Of a stretch of DNA of 64,000 nt, positions 45,503 to 54,751 are shown piece after piece. A program made the translations under genes and the position numbers. A model generated the notes under the pieces. That model ran no database searches. It saw nothing but the letters and a program-made list of their open reading frames with translations, and was not told the origin of the DNA. The DNA lies in assembly GCA_020723305.1 (NCBI GenBank), contig DYJC01000001.1, forward strand, positions 62,001 through 126,000, given 5' to 3'. Source of the stretch: Desulfosudis oleivorans (GTDB lineage: Bacteria; Desulfobacterota; Desulfobacteria; Desulfobacterales; SURF-7). Each line of letters opens with the position of its first letter. The first letter of the stretch is position 1.

Positions 45503-47381
45503 CGCACCGTCGAATAAACCAAACAGTGGCAACTGGGAAGATAAAATCGTTAAGCCGGAAGACGTATTGGCTAAAATTCAACCAGGTATGAGTATCTTTA
45601 TCGGAACAGGAGTGTCTGAACCCAGAACACTGGTCAAGGAACTCATGTCTTCAAACAAGGGGAACTTACAGGACCTTGAGTTGATTCAGGTGGTCAGCCT
45701 TGGTGATGCGATCTCCATCAAGGAGTTACGGAACCAGAAATTCCGTTTAAAAACTTTTTTTTCCGGATGGGTTGCCAGTGAAGCGATCACGACCGGAAGA
45801 GTGGACTTGATTCCAAGCCGGTTTTCTCTGATTCCGAAACTCATCTCATCCAGACAAATTCCCATTGACGTGGCTTTTATCCAGATCAGCCCTCCGAATA
45901 ATGCGGGTTATTGCAGCCTCGGCGTTTCCGTGGATGTTGCCCATGAAGCAATTGCGCAGGCCTCGATCGTCGTTGGTGAAGTAAATATGGATATCCCGAT
46001 AACCTATGGAGATACCTTTTTCCCCGTTTCTCAATTTGATATGCTTGTAAAATCGACAGAACCTCCGATCTATTTTCCAAGGTGGCCGATTGATGATATC
46101 TACGATACGGTTGCAGCTAATGTTGCCTCTGTGATCATGGATGGCAGTTGCATTTTTTTCTCCATCGGTCCTTTATATGAAGCCCTGAGTTGCCATCTCA
46201 GGCACAAGCATAACCTTGGTGTTCATACGCCTTTCTTTACGGATGCGCTAATGGACCTCGTGAAAAGCGGGGCCGTAACCAACCGGAACAAAGCAACATT
46301 CCGTGGTAAGTCCGTCGCCTCTTATGCGTTTGGCACTAAAGAGCTTTTTTCCTGGCTGCATCGAAATCCGATTGTTGAATTTCAGAGCGTTGACAAAGTG
46401 TTTAATTCCGAAGAGATTGGTAAAAATCCCAGATTTGTCTGTATCCTTCCAGCCAGAAAGGCAGATCTTTCCGGACGGATCGCCCTCCATTATGGGAAAG
46501 GAAATGTAACCGCCGGTCCGGGTGAGGCCATGGATTTTTTTAATGGTGCTGAGCTATCAAAAGGCGGATACTCTGTCTTTGCCCTTCCCAGCCGAAACCT
46601 AAAAAAAGAACCCAACATCAAGATCAGTGTCGAGAACTACAACAACCTGTTCAATGTCAGAGAGTCTGTGAACATGGTTGTGACAGAGTATGGCGTTGCA
46701 AACCTGGCAGGCCGGACTCTGCGGGAGCGAGCACAGGCACTTATCGAAATTGCACACCCGGATGACCGGGAGGAACTCATCAATCAAGCCAAAGAACAAA
46801 AAATCATTTATCAGGACCAGATATTTATTGCTGAAGCAGCAAGCTTTTATCCATCTGAAGTAGCCACAAAACACACCTTCAAAGGAGGAGTCGAAGTCCG
46901 ATTCAGAGCCATCCGTCCATCTGATGAAGAAGAAATGAGGAAACTGTTTTACCGTTTCTCAGACGAAGCTGTCTATTATCGTTATTTTGCTAAAATCAAG
47001 GCCATGCCCCACTCCAAAATGCAGTCATACGTCAACGTGGATTATAGAACTACCATGTCCATTGTTGGAGTAGTTGGAGATCAAGGGCAAGGAAAAATTA
47101 TCTGTGAAGCAAGATTCATCAAAGACAAAAATACTCCGCCAAATGCCGATGTTGCCTTTATCGTTGACGAGGAATATCATGGTATCGGAATCGCGACCTA
47201 CCTTTATAAAAACCTGATACGAATCGCGAAAGATCGTGGGATTCATGGTTTTACAGCCGATGTTCTGGCTTCAAACACTGCAATGATGAAAGTTTTTGAA
47301 AAAGGTGGGACCGTAAAAGCAGAGCTGGATTATGGAACGTACTCACTTAAAATTCCTTTTGATTCATCTCCGGTCGCATAA
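45480..47381 (+). CDS. Acetyl-CoA hydrolase/transferase fused to a GNAT acetyltransferase
   Basis: 633 residues. The first 440 match the acetyl-CoA hydrolase/CoA-transferase family, with the N-terminal IFIGTGVSEPRTLVKEL and the C-terminal VVTEYGVANLAGRTLRERA, where the catalytic Glu lies. The last 165 residues form a GNAT domain (VRFRAIRPSDEEEMRKLF, then FIVDEEYHGIGIATYLYKNL for acetyl-CoA binding). The enzyme would move CoA between acids and the attached domain could acetylate a protein or small substrate. ATG 45480 has AGGGAAG upstream and overlaps the candidate selenoprotein. Confidence 0.92.
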   Translation: MTNKPLCDAPSNKPNSGNWEDKIVKPEDVLAKIQPGMSIFIGTGVSEPRTLVKELMSSNKGNLQDLELIQVVSLGDAISIKELRNQKFRLKTFFSGWVASEAITTGRVDLIPSRFSLIPKLISSRQIPIDVAFIQISPPNNAGYCSLGVSVDVAHEAIAQASIVVGEVNMDIPITYGDTFFPVSQFDMLVKSTEPPIYFPRWPIDDIYDTVAANVASVIMDGSCIFFSIGPLYEALSCHLRHKHNLGVHTPFFTDALMDLVKSGAVTNRNKATFRGKSVASYAFGTKELFSWLHRNPIVEFQSVDKVFNSEEIGKNPRFVCILPARKADLSGRIALHYGKGNVTAGPGEAMDFFNGAELSKGGYSVFALPSRNLKKEPNIKISVENYNNLFNVRESVNMVVTEYGVANLAGRTLRERAQALIEIAHPDDREELINQAKEQKIIYQDQIFIAEAASFYPSEVATKHTFKGGVEVRFRAIRPSDEEEMRKLFYRFSDEAVYYRYFAKIKAMPHSKMQSYVNVDYRTTMSIVGVVGDQGQGKIICEARFIKDKNTPPNADVAFIVDEEYHGIGIATYLYKNLIRIAKDRGIHGFTADVLASNTAMMKVFEKGGTVKAELDYGTYSLKIPFDSSPVA

Positions 47382-47384
47382 CAA

Positions 47385-47702
47385 TTACAGTAAAACGGGC
47401 TCAAAATAGTGTACACCAACCCTGAAAGTTGGCTGCTCTAAATCTTTCCTTTCCTGGCACCATCGAACCTCGGCGTGATATCCCTTGCGGCATTCAGGTG
47501 CAGACGCCTCTGGAGAGAAGTTTGTTATTTTGATAAATACCTCCACTCCTTTCGGAACTGCGTAGTGGGTTTCAAAACACATTCCTCCCATACTGTGATT
47601 ATGAATAACTGCGCCAAAATAATCATTTGTCCTGAAATACTCATAAGTAACCGGTGCCCGAAAGATATATCGCTTATAAGTTCTTTGTTCCACAGCAACC
47701 AT
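47385..47702 (-). CDS. PilZ domain protein with intact c-di-GMP motifs
   Basis: 105 residues, a single PilZ barrel. Both binding motifs are present: RYIFR (RxxxR) near the N-terminus and NHSMGG. The end is RVGVHYFEPVL. It is therefore the PilZ protein of this window most likely to bind c-di-GMP. The start at 47702 is preceded by AAGGGG; a longer frame from 47747 has no site. Its 3' end faces the CoA-transferase gene with 3 bp between them. No operon partners. Confidence 0.82.
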   Translation of the reverse strand: MVAVEQRTYKRYIFRAPVTYEYFRTNDYFGAVIHNHSMGGMCFETHYAVPKGVEVFIKITNFSPEASAPECRKGYHAEVRWCQERKDLEQPTFRVGVHYFEPVLL

Positions 47703-47871
47703 TTTGATCCCCTTTAATGCGTTTTCGATTACTAAAGAAATGTTCAATACAATACCGAATTAAAATTATTATCGATATTGAAAAAACATTTTCATCAGTC
47801 GGTTTAAACCATAATCACATTAAAAGATTGTTTCTTGTGTGTCAAGCAAAGAAATCATACTATATATAGTA

Positions 47872-47884
47872 GAGCCAATTTCAA
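47872..47884. repeat. Solo end of the 122-bp repeat family
   Basis: GAGCCAATTTCAA, a 13-base exact match to the start of the elements at 4985 and 8423, followed by unrelated sequence. It may be a remnant of a deleted copy or a chance match. It lies just downstream of the Hpt gene, a placement similar to copy 2 downstream of a PilZ gene. Confidence 0.4.
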
Positions 47885-47903
47885 CCCGCAGCTTTCTCAA
47901 ACA

Positions 47904-48251
47904 TCAGCCTCTATAACCACTCATAAATGCTTTTAATTCTTCGCAGGATTCAGACAATGCTTTTAATAAGCTTTCAGCCCCTTCCAATTCTCCTGCCTTG
48001 CCTTTATGTTCAAGCTTTGAAGCGATATCCGCGGTCTTGGATGCAGCTAGATATCGCAACGAGCCTTTCAGTTTATGTGCATGGGAATCAAGCCCTTTCA
48101 AATCTTTGGATGAAATTGCACTCTGAATGTTCGCTATCATATGGGGATATTCATTTATAAAATCCTGGAAACACTCCTGTATCAATTCCGTATCATTATC
48201 CATTATTTCCAAAATCTCCTCCATGTCAATCAATTCATTACTTCCACTCAT
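47904..48251 (-). CDS. Hpt-domain phosphotransfer protein
   Basis: 115 residues made of one Hpt four-helix bundle. The phospho-accepting His is in DSHAHKLKGSLRYLAA, with the conserved Lys-Gly that follows. It would pass phosphate between a receiver and another receiver in a phosphorelay. No cognate hybrid kinase is adjacent. ATG 48251 is preceded by GGAGG; the longer frame from 48326 lacks support. Confidence 0.87.
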   Translation of the reverse strand: MSGSNELIDMEEILEIMDNDTELIQECFQDFINEYPHMIANIQSAISSKDLKGLDSHAHKLKGSLRYLAASKTADIASKLEHKGKAGELEGAESLLKALSESCEELKAFMSGYRG

Positions 48252-48528
48252 AAATACCCTCCTCAAATTATTATTTTTAAAATGATAGTAAAGACGAAGG
48301 TCTGACTGACAGCAGAAAAACCGCATTTCCTGCCGAGAAAAAAAAATAGATATAAAATTTTTATAGCATTACTTACAATATCATAAATATGCACTTTCGT
48401 ATAGCATTGCTTTTCCTGTTCTGTGATTCCCGATTTCATATTTCTTGTTTACTTTTTTTTGATCTTGTATGAATATTTTATTTTCCAAATAGAAGCGAAC
48501 AAAGGTCTATAGGTAAATTACGCGTAAC

Positions 48529-49962
48529 ATGTTTAAAATGCTTATGATTAAAATACTAAAATTCCATATAACCTTTGTTGTAGTTCTGGTTACAATCCTG
48601 CTCTTTACTTTATCCACATCCTCGGCTGAGGAAAAACCAACCGAAAAAATCGAAAAGACTATAAAAACTGAAGATACAGATCATTATCAAAAAAACATAA
48701 ACGATACTCGTAAAGATGGGAGCGTTGATGTCAACAAAATAATTGAAAACGATTTGTTGATAAAAAAAATCAGTAATACGATTGAACTGAATCCAGGTGA
48801 CTTTTCAGCGTACAATAGCCGTGGTAAGGCGTGGTATGAAAAAGAGGAGTACGATGAGGCCATCAAAGACTTTTCCAAAGCTTTAGAACTAAATCCCGGA
48901 TATGCTGAAGCATACAATAACAGAGGTATTGCCTGGAACAAAAAGGGAGATAACGAGCAAGCGGTATCGGATTTTAACAAGGCAATCTCGCTGAATCCAA
49001 ACCTTGCTGAAGCTTATTATGGGAGAGGAATGATTTTGAATGGCAAGGGCTTTTATTACCAGGCGATTGCAGATTATAACAAAGCGATAAACAGCGATCC
49101 GAATTATTCACAGGCCTATAATCAGCGAGGCATCTCATGGGATAATAAAAAAAAGTATGATCTGTCGATTGCCGATTATAACAAAGCCCTGGAAATCGAC
49201 TCTCAATTTGCAGCAGCATATTTCAACCGGGCAATATCATGGGGGAAAAAAGAAAATTTTGACAAGGCAATAGAAGATTTTTCAGCATCCATACAGATAT
49301 TTCCAGATCATAGCATGACCTATATTCAAAGAGGGATCAACCTTGTAAAAAAGAAAGAATATGACAAAGCAATCAAAGATTTTGACAAAGCCATGGAGAT
49401 CGATCATCTCTCTGCCGATGCTTACGTGCAAAGGGGAATCGCTTATGGATTAAAGAAGGACTTTGAACAAGCCGTCAAAGATTATACCAAAGCAATTGAA
49501 ATCAATCCAAATCTGGCAGAGGCTTACTTCAACAGGAGTCTTGCCTGGGATAATCTGGGAGATAATGAAAAATCAGTTGCGGATAACAAAAAAGCAGGGG
49601 CTCTGGATTCTCAATATTTGATAACTCCGAATGAAGGCATCCCTGATGATACAAAAACAGATCATGAAAACCATAAAACCCAGAAAATAGATCTTAAGAC
49701 ACAAAACAGCCTGAAAAAAGGGATCCAATTTAACAAAGAAAGCAAATATTCACAGGCGATTGAGGAATATGACAAGGTGATTAAAAGTAATCCGAACTTT
49801 GCTTCCGCTTATTTTTATAAGGGGCTTGCTTTATATAACAATCATGAACAATCAAAAGCGCTGGATAATTTTAAAAAGGCGTTGGAGCTTGATCCAAAAA
49901 ATAATGCATACATGAAAATCGTAGCCAATATCAGCGGCAAACTAAAAGCGCCTGTAAACTGA
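48529..49962 (+). CDS. Exported TPR-repeat protein
   Basis: 477 residues. The N-terminus has a basic-hydrophobic signal (about 8-33, ending TLSTSSA). Nine or so tetratricopeptide repeats follow (for example AIKDFSKALELNPGYAEAYN), interrupted near 365-400 by a polar linker. TPRs make protein-protein contacts; in the periplasm such proteins often help assemble complexes. It has no clear ribosome binding site and several possible ATGs (48529, 48538, 48544), so the start is approximate. No operon partner. Confidence 0.82.
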   Translation: MFKMLMIKILKFHITFVVVLVTILLFTLSTSSAEEKPTEKIEKTIKTEDTDHYQKNINDTRKDGSVDVNKIIENDLLIKKISNTIELNPGDFSAYNSRGKAWYEKEEYDEAIKDFSKALELNPGYAEAYNNRGIAWNKKGDNEQAVSDFNKAISLNPNLAEAYYGRGMILNGKGFYYQAIADYNKAINSDPNYSQAYNQRGISWDNKKKYDLSIADYNKALEIDSQFAAAYFNRAISWGKKENFDKAIEDFSASIQIFPDHSMTYIQRGINLVKKKEYDKAIKDFDKAMEIDHLSADAYVQRGIAYGLKKDFEQAVKDYTKAIEINPNLAEAYFNRSLAWDNLGDNEKSVADNKKAGALDSQYLITPNEGIPDDTKTDHENHKTQKIDLKTQNSLKKGIQFNKESKYSQAIEEYDKVIKSNPNFASAYFYKGLALYNNHEQSKALDNFKKALELDPKNNAYMKIVANISGKLKAPVN

Positions 49963-50099
49963 CACTCATCCGACATAGATATCATTCTATCGATTGTGCA
50001 GAACTACCCCCGAAAATGATACCTATTTCAATTATGGGTTCATATAGTACATAAAACTGGCAAGACTGAAATTCAAACAAAAAAAAAGAATGAACCCAT

Positions 50100-50957
50100 A
50101 TGACATCCCCCAATTATCTGGCCAGAAAGTTTGATATCCGATTGAAAAAACAGCTTGGACAAAACTTCCTGTCTGATCCGTCCACGGCAAACATGATTGT
50201 GGAACGTTCCGGGATCACCGGAACGGATACGATCCTGGAAATCGGTTCCGGATTCGGTGCGCTGACGATCCCTGCTGCAAAAACAGCCGGAAAGGTGTTT
50301 GCCATTGAAAAAGACCGAGAGGTCATTCCGGTTCTGGAAAGCGAACTTTCTGCAAACCATCTTGAAAATGTTACGATCCTTCATCAGAGCATCCTGTCCA
50401 CAGACATTCCATCTTTGGCTCAAAAAGAAAACTGCAACTTTATTGTCCTTGGAAATCTTCCGTACAATATCTCATCACAGGTCCTGATACAGTTGATGTC
50501 ATCACGCTCCGTTATCAGCCGGGCTATTTTAATGTTTCAAAAAGAGCTCGCAGAGAGAATTGTCGCTCCTCCGTCATGCAAGGATTACGGACGGCTGTCT
50601 GTCATGATTCAATATCTTGCGGATATCAAAACTCTCGCGCGCATCAAGGCGCACCTTTTTACACCAAAACCAAAAGTCGATTCAGTGGTCATTGAAATCA
50701 ACTTTAAACAAGAGATCCTGAATCCGGCAAAAAGTGAACTGTTTCTGTTTCAGGTCATCAAGGCCGGCTTTGGAAAAAGACGTAAAAATTTAAAAAATGC
50801 CTTATCCGATAGTGATCTGAAAGTAGATACGGAAACCATTCTGATCGCCCTAGAACAATCCGGTATTGTCCCGGTCAGACGAGCGGAAACCCTTACGATT
50901 CAAGAGTTTGTTCTGCTTAGCAATTGCCTTTACAACCTGGTTCAAAATGCCGTATAG
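50100..50957 (+). CDS. rsmA: 16S rRNA dimethyladenosine transferase RsmA (KsgA)
   Basis: 285 residues. It dimethylates A1518 and A1519 of 16S rRNA. The SAM motif is ILEIGSGFGALTIPA, the acidic motif KDREVIPVLES, and the catalytic motif NLPYNIS. The N-terminus KKQLGQNFLSDPSTANMIV is typical. Normal length. It is upstream of the IHF-like gene, but a separate promoter lies between them. Confidence 0.96.
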   Translation: MTSPNYLARKFDIRLKKQLGQNFLSDPSTANMIVERSGITGTDTILEIGSGFGALTIPAAKTAGKVFAIEKDREVIPVLESELSANHLENVTILHQSILSTDIPSLAQKENCNFIVLGNLPYNISSQVLIQLMSSRSVISRAILMFQKELAERIVAPPSCKDYGRLSVMIQYLADIKTLARIKAHLFTPKPKVDSVVIEINFKQEILNPAKSELFLFQVIKAGFGKRRKNLKNALSDSDLKVDTETILIALEQSGIVPVRRAETLTIQEFVLLSNCLYNLVQNAV

Positions 50958-51008
50958 GATGGATTTTTCACAAAATCATGATGTACCCCCGATAACCCCT
51001 ATAATTTC

Positions 51009-51037
51009 TTGACAAAAAAAAAATTTCATCATAGGAT
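51009..51037 (+). promoter_or_regulatory. Sigma-70-type promoter of the IHF-like gene
   Basis: TTGACA (51009-51014), 17 bases of A/T-rich spacer including a nine-A run, then TAGGAT (51032-51037). The -35 box is perfect and the -10 box matches four of six. It lies 64 bp before the start of the gene at 51101. Confidence 0.65.
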
Positions 51038-51100
51038 TAAATCATACATATCCAGATTATTGATTCAATCCTGAAAAAAAATAATAGGAGTATTCACGTA

Positions 51101-51382
51101 ATGACTCTCACAAAAGCTAAGATTGCTGAAACCATTCAAGATCAAATCGGACTTCCCATGGAAAAAAGCGTGGAACTGCTTGAAACGCTGTTGGAAATAA
51201 TGAAAAAAAGCCTTGAGGAAGGGGATGATGTTCTGATCAGCGGGTTTGGAAAATTCTGTGTAAAACAAAAATCAGAACGAAAAGGCAGAAATCCGGCAAC
51301 CGGAGATGATCTGATTTTGCCACCTCGGAAAATTGTTTCTTTCAAATGTTCTTCTGTTTTGAGAAACCGAATAGACAAATAA
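51101..51382 (+). CDS. ihfA: HU/IHF-family DNA-bending protein (IHF-alpha-like)
   Basis: 93 residues of the HU/IHF family, closer to IHF-alpha: TLTKAKIAETIQDQIGL at the start, GFGKFCVKQKSERKGRNPAT with the DNA-intercalating loop proline in NPATG. It would bend DNA at promoters, including sigma-54 promoters such as those served by the activator at 59479. ATG 51101 has AGGAG upstream. The 282 bp after it hold no convincing gene. Confidence 0.88.
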   Translation: MTLTKAKIAETIQDQIGLPMEKSVELLETLLEIMKKSLEEGDDVLISGFGKFCVKQKSERKGRNPATGDDLILPPRKIVSFKCSSVLRNRIDK

Positions 51383-51664
51383 TGGATGCAGGTATGCGAC
51401 TCCCTGCAATATAATACGAATCAAGCCCTCCTGTTGCCTGATCGTGATCGATGGTTCTTCTGATGGGCCTATTTGTCTGCACCATTCAGAGGTGTTCTAT
51501 TGATAACGAATCTCAATCTGTAAGGGTTCGTGTATATGAGCATGAACCCTTCCATAAACCGATCCGTACATGGTTATATTTCAGCAACCAAGACAACAGA
51601 GTCCGCCTGGATTGTTTTACTATAAATCAAAAATCGTCTTCTTAAAAAACAGAAAAAGAAAAAA

Positions 51665-53689
51665 ATGGCCGACCTGCCGGACATCCGATCGATTGCCGAA
51701 ACCATTAAAAAAAACAGGGATTCTTTTGTCACCTATAATATTGCGCATCTTCGTGAAGTGATCCGATATCTTTCCACTGAAAAATTTGAGCTTTTCCACA
51801 CACTGCCCTTTCTCCTTCACGTGAATTCACCGGAATTCCCCGGTTATGTGGCAGATCCGGATTGTAAATATGGAATCCATGGGTTTCAAGACTCCGGTTT
51901 CTGGAAACTGGCGCTCAGGCATTTTAAATACAGTGAAAAAGATCTGTCTCGATGCCTAGCAAAAAAATATTATATTCAAGGGCTTTATCTGATGGGAAGT
52001 TCCGGAACGCTCGCCCAGGGCGACCACTCTGATCTGGACTACTGGGTGATCGTAGATGAAGAAATGAATAACAGCCCCCATATGGAAACCCTTAGGCAAA
52101 AACTTGATCTGCTGAAGGAATGGGCGGAAACGACATATACACAACAGATCAGCTTTTTCATTCTCACCAGCAAACAGGTAAAAACCAATTCTTTCAGGCA
52201 GGTGGATGATGAAAGCTCCGGTAACATTCAACAAACAATCCTGAAAGAAGAATTTTACAGAACCTTTCTGATGATCGCCGGGTTGATACCCTATTGGGCC
52301 GTACTTCCGGTAGATCTGGATGAAAAACAGTATCAATTATGGATTCATGAAATTGAAACCCATGGCGGCAGGATACTGGATCAGGATTACATGGATCTGG
52401 GTTATCCAGCTATTATCGATAAAGGAGAGTGCCCGGGAGCTTTACTGTGGCAGATTTTTAAAGCCCGCCATGATCCGGTGAAATCCTATATAAAAGCAAC
52501 TCTCATCGTCTACTACTATTTTACATCCTGGGATGCTCCGCTCCCCTGTGACGAAATCAAAAAAAAATTCTCAGATAAAAAACTGGACAGTTATATGGTT
52601 GATCCCTATTCGACCATTTTCAATAAAACATTATTGTTTTATAAAAACAGGAATGAGATCACCAGATTGAAACTGCTTCGGGAATGCCTGTTTCTGCGCA
52701 TACATGGCTATCCGATCGTAAAGCCGATTAAAAAAGACTCGCCCAAAAATGAATTGTTGCAGATCTATCTGAAACAGTGGTCATGGGATGAGGATACCAT
52801 TGAACATTTCCGGAATTATTCTGCTTGGCCGGAAGCGGATAAACTGGATTTTGAAATTCGGATTATCAGCCGGATATCCGCCTTGTATCAAAATATTCAA
52901 CTTGCGGAATCAAAAATTCAGAAAACGGAAAATCCGGAACTCCGGTCCCTTCAAAACCGGATTTCAACCTTTTTTACGACCCGGCCGAATAAAATTCCCC
53001 GGTGTTCCGCTTACATCAAGGCAAAAGCAGAATCCGGAAAGCTTTGCCTGATTTTCCGGTGTGTAAAGGCAGAAGACAGCATCTGGAATATTTACGAACA
53101 GCAGACAACGCTGACCCAAAAAAATCATCAAAAACTGTTTACCGGTTCCGGACTTTCCCATCTGACAGGCTGGTTGAATGTAAACAGACTTTCCATAGAC
53201 CCATCAAAATCGATAATCTTGGAGATAGGAAACCACTATCTGTCTGAACGTCAGACAATGGATTTTCTTCAAAAGGCCCTGCATTTTTTAAACAACCCGA
53301 TATCAAACCAGGAACATATTACTGCATGTCCATCCTGGAATCGAATTCTGGTCGCAGTGGAGGCGAATCCTTCCGGAGGAAACAATCGTTATGAACGGTT
53401 TGATATCCTGATCAAAAATACCAGGGGCGAAATTTTTCACCACAATCTTGTTGTAAAAGATATTGAAAACAACCTGCTGAAATGTTATAAATTGAGTAAT
53501 CTTTTAAATATTTTAACAAAAGATACACCTTCCAATGATTTGCAGTATCTCATATTGGAACTGGGTGCGGAAGATGAGACATATGCTCATAAGACAACCC
53601 TGGAATTTATCCGTCAAGTCAGGCCAAAGGAATCTGAAAAAAAAACGAATATCATGAAAACGGAAAATCCGTTTCTTGATCTTCTGTAA
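51665..53689 (+). CDS. cyaA: Class I adenylate-cyclase-like protein
   Basis: 674 residues. The nucleotidyltransferase core of class I (CyaA-type) adenylate cyclases is visible at about 95-300: GSSGTLAQGDHSDLDYWVI, with Gly-Ser at 111-112 and metal-binding Asp123 and Asp125. The E. coli counterpart reads GSTGSISQ..SDLDIWV. The C-terminal half matches no domain I recognise; in E. coli it is regulatory. The protein is shorter than E. coli CyaA (848). It would make cAMP from ATP, but no cAMP receptor gene is in the window. The receiver/TPR gene follows 18 bp later. Confidence 0.78.
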   Translation: MADLPDIRSIAETIKKNRDSFVTYNIAHLREVIRYLSTEKFELFHTLPFLLHVNSPEFPGYVADPDCKYGIHGFQDSGFWKLALRHFKYSEKDLSRCLAKKYYIQGLYLMGSSGTLAQGDHSDLDYWVIVDEEMNNSPHMETLRQKLDLLKEWAETTYTQQISFFILTSKQVKTNSFRQVDDESSGNIQQTILKEEFYRTFLMIAGLIPYWAVLPVDLDEKQYQLWIHEIETHGGRILDQDYMDLGYPAIIDKGECPGALLWQIFKARHDPVKSYIKATLIVYYYFTSWDAPLPCDEIKKKFSDKKLDSYMVDPYSTIFNKTLLFYKNRNEITRLKLLRECLFLRIHGYPIVKPIKKDSPKNELLQIYLKQWSWDEDTIEHFRNYSAWPEADKLDFEIRIISRISALYQNIQLAESKIQKTENPELRSLQNRISTFFTTRPNKIPRCSAYIKAKAESGKLCLIFRCVKAEDSIWNIYEQQTTLTQKNHQKLFTGSGLSHLTGWLNVNRLSIDPSKSIILEIGNHYLSERQTMDFLQKALHFLNNPISNQEHITACPSWNRILVAVEANPSGGNNRYERFDILIKNTRGEIFHHNLVVKDIENNLLKCYKLSNLLNILTKDTPSNDLQYLILELGAEDETYAHKTTLEFIRQVRPKESEKKTNIMKTENPFLDLL

Positions 53690-53707
53690 CCCCATGAAGG
53701 TCAACCT

Positions 53708-54718
53708 ATGAAAAAACCCTCTTTTCTGATCGTTAACAACAATTCCATCGCATTGCGGGAACTTTCCGACATCATGAAATACCTGACATATGATGATATC
53801 CATCAGACGGAAGATGCGAACAGCGCCTGGACCATGATGCGGATAAAACCCTTTGACTGCGTAATCGCAGCATGGGACATGCCCGACATGACCGGACTGG
53901 CGCTGCTCAGGGTTGTCCGGAATGACGACCGTTTTTTTAACATTCCGTTTTTTCTGACCGATTCCGCCTTTACAAAAGTAAAGGTGATTCAGGCGGGTCA
54001 GTCCGGTGTTACCGGATTGCTGGTCAGCCCGTTTGATGTAAAAAATATCAAACAGAAAATAGATATCATAATGAATGCTTCCAAAAAGGAAGAACCTTCT
54101 GAAGCGGTCATCGCCCTTGAAAAAGGCATGAAGCTTGTTGAAAGCGAAAACTATCAGGAGGCGATCAAGGTTCTGGACAATATTACAGCCAAAGGAGAAA
54201 CCGCAGAGTATTATTACAACCTCGGTTATTTGAAGACGTCGGAGGAAAAGTACGGCGAAGCGATTGAAGCCTTCCAGAAAGCGACCCAACTGGATCGGCT
54301 TTTTGCAAAGGCCTATGAGGCCATGGGGCATGCATATCATCGATTGGGCAAGCAGGATGAAGCGCAGAAATATCTTCAAAAAGCAGCTGACATCTATATG
54401 AGCAAAGACAATATGCAGGTTGCGGAAGAGATACTGAATGAAATATTAAAGATCGGTAAGAATACGGTCAATGTCTATAACAGCCTGGGCGTCCTTTACC
54501 GGAAAAAAGGAGACCCGGAAACCGCACTCAAACATTATAAAAAGGCAATCAAGGTACATCCCCAGGAACCGTATATCCTCTACAACATCGGAAGACTGTA
54601 TCTGGACATAAAAGATCCGGTCCAGGCCAAAAAATATTTCGGTATGGCAATAGACATCAAACCGGATTTTGAAGATGCAAAGGAAGTACTGAACGCAATT
54701 GAACTGGGTACGATTTAA
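53708..54718 (+). CDS. Degenerate receiver domain fused to TPR repeats
   Basis: 336 residues. The first 120 have a CheY-like fold, but the phosphorylation residues are lost: FLIVNNNS replaces the two acidic residues with Asn10-Asn11, and VIAAWDMPDMTG places Ala55 where CheY has Asp57. From about 135 to the end run five or six TPR repeats (YYNLGYLKTSEEKYGEAIEA is one). It is therefore probably a phosphorylation-independent scaffold. It follows the adenylate-cyclase-like gene by 18 bp and probably shares its transcript. Confidence 0.85.
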   Translation: MKKPSFLIVNNNSIALRELSDIMKYLTYDDIHQTEDANSAWTMMRIKPFDCVIAAWDMPDMTGLALLRVVRNDDRFFNIPFFLTDSAFTKVKVIQAGQSGVTGLLVSPFDVKNIKQKIDIIMNASKKEEPSEAVIALEKGMKLVESENYQEAIKVLDNITAKGETAEYYYNLGYLKTSEEKYGEAIEAFQKATQLDRLFAKAYEAMGHAYHRLGKQDEAQKYLQKAADIYMSKDNMQVAEEILNEILKIGKNTVNVYNSLGVLYRKKGDPETALKHYKKAIKVHPQEPYILYNIGRLYLDIKDPVQAKKYFGMAIDIKPDFEDAKEVLNAIELGTI

Positions 54719-54751
54719 AAAGTTACAGCCCTCCCGGAACTCCTTTTTTTA

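Noticed and set aside
53513-54379. 288-codon minus-strand frame opposite the receiver/TPR gene
   Set aside because: Shadow frame; the plus-strand genes there have clear domains.
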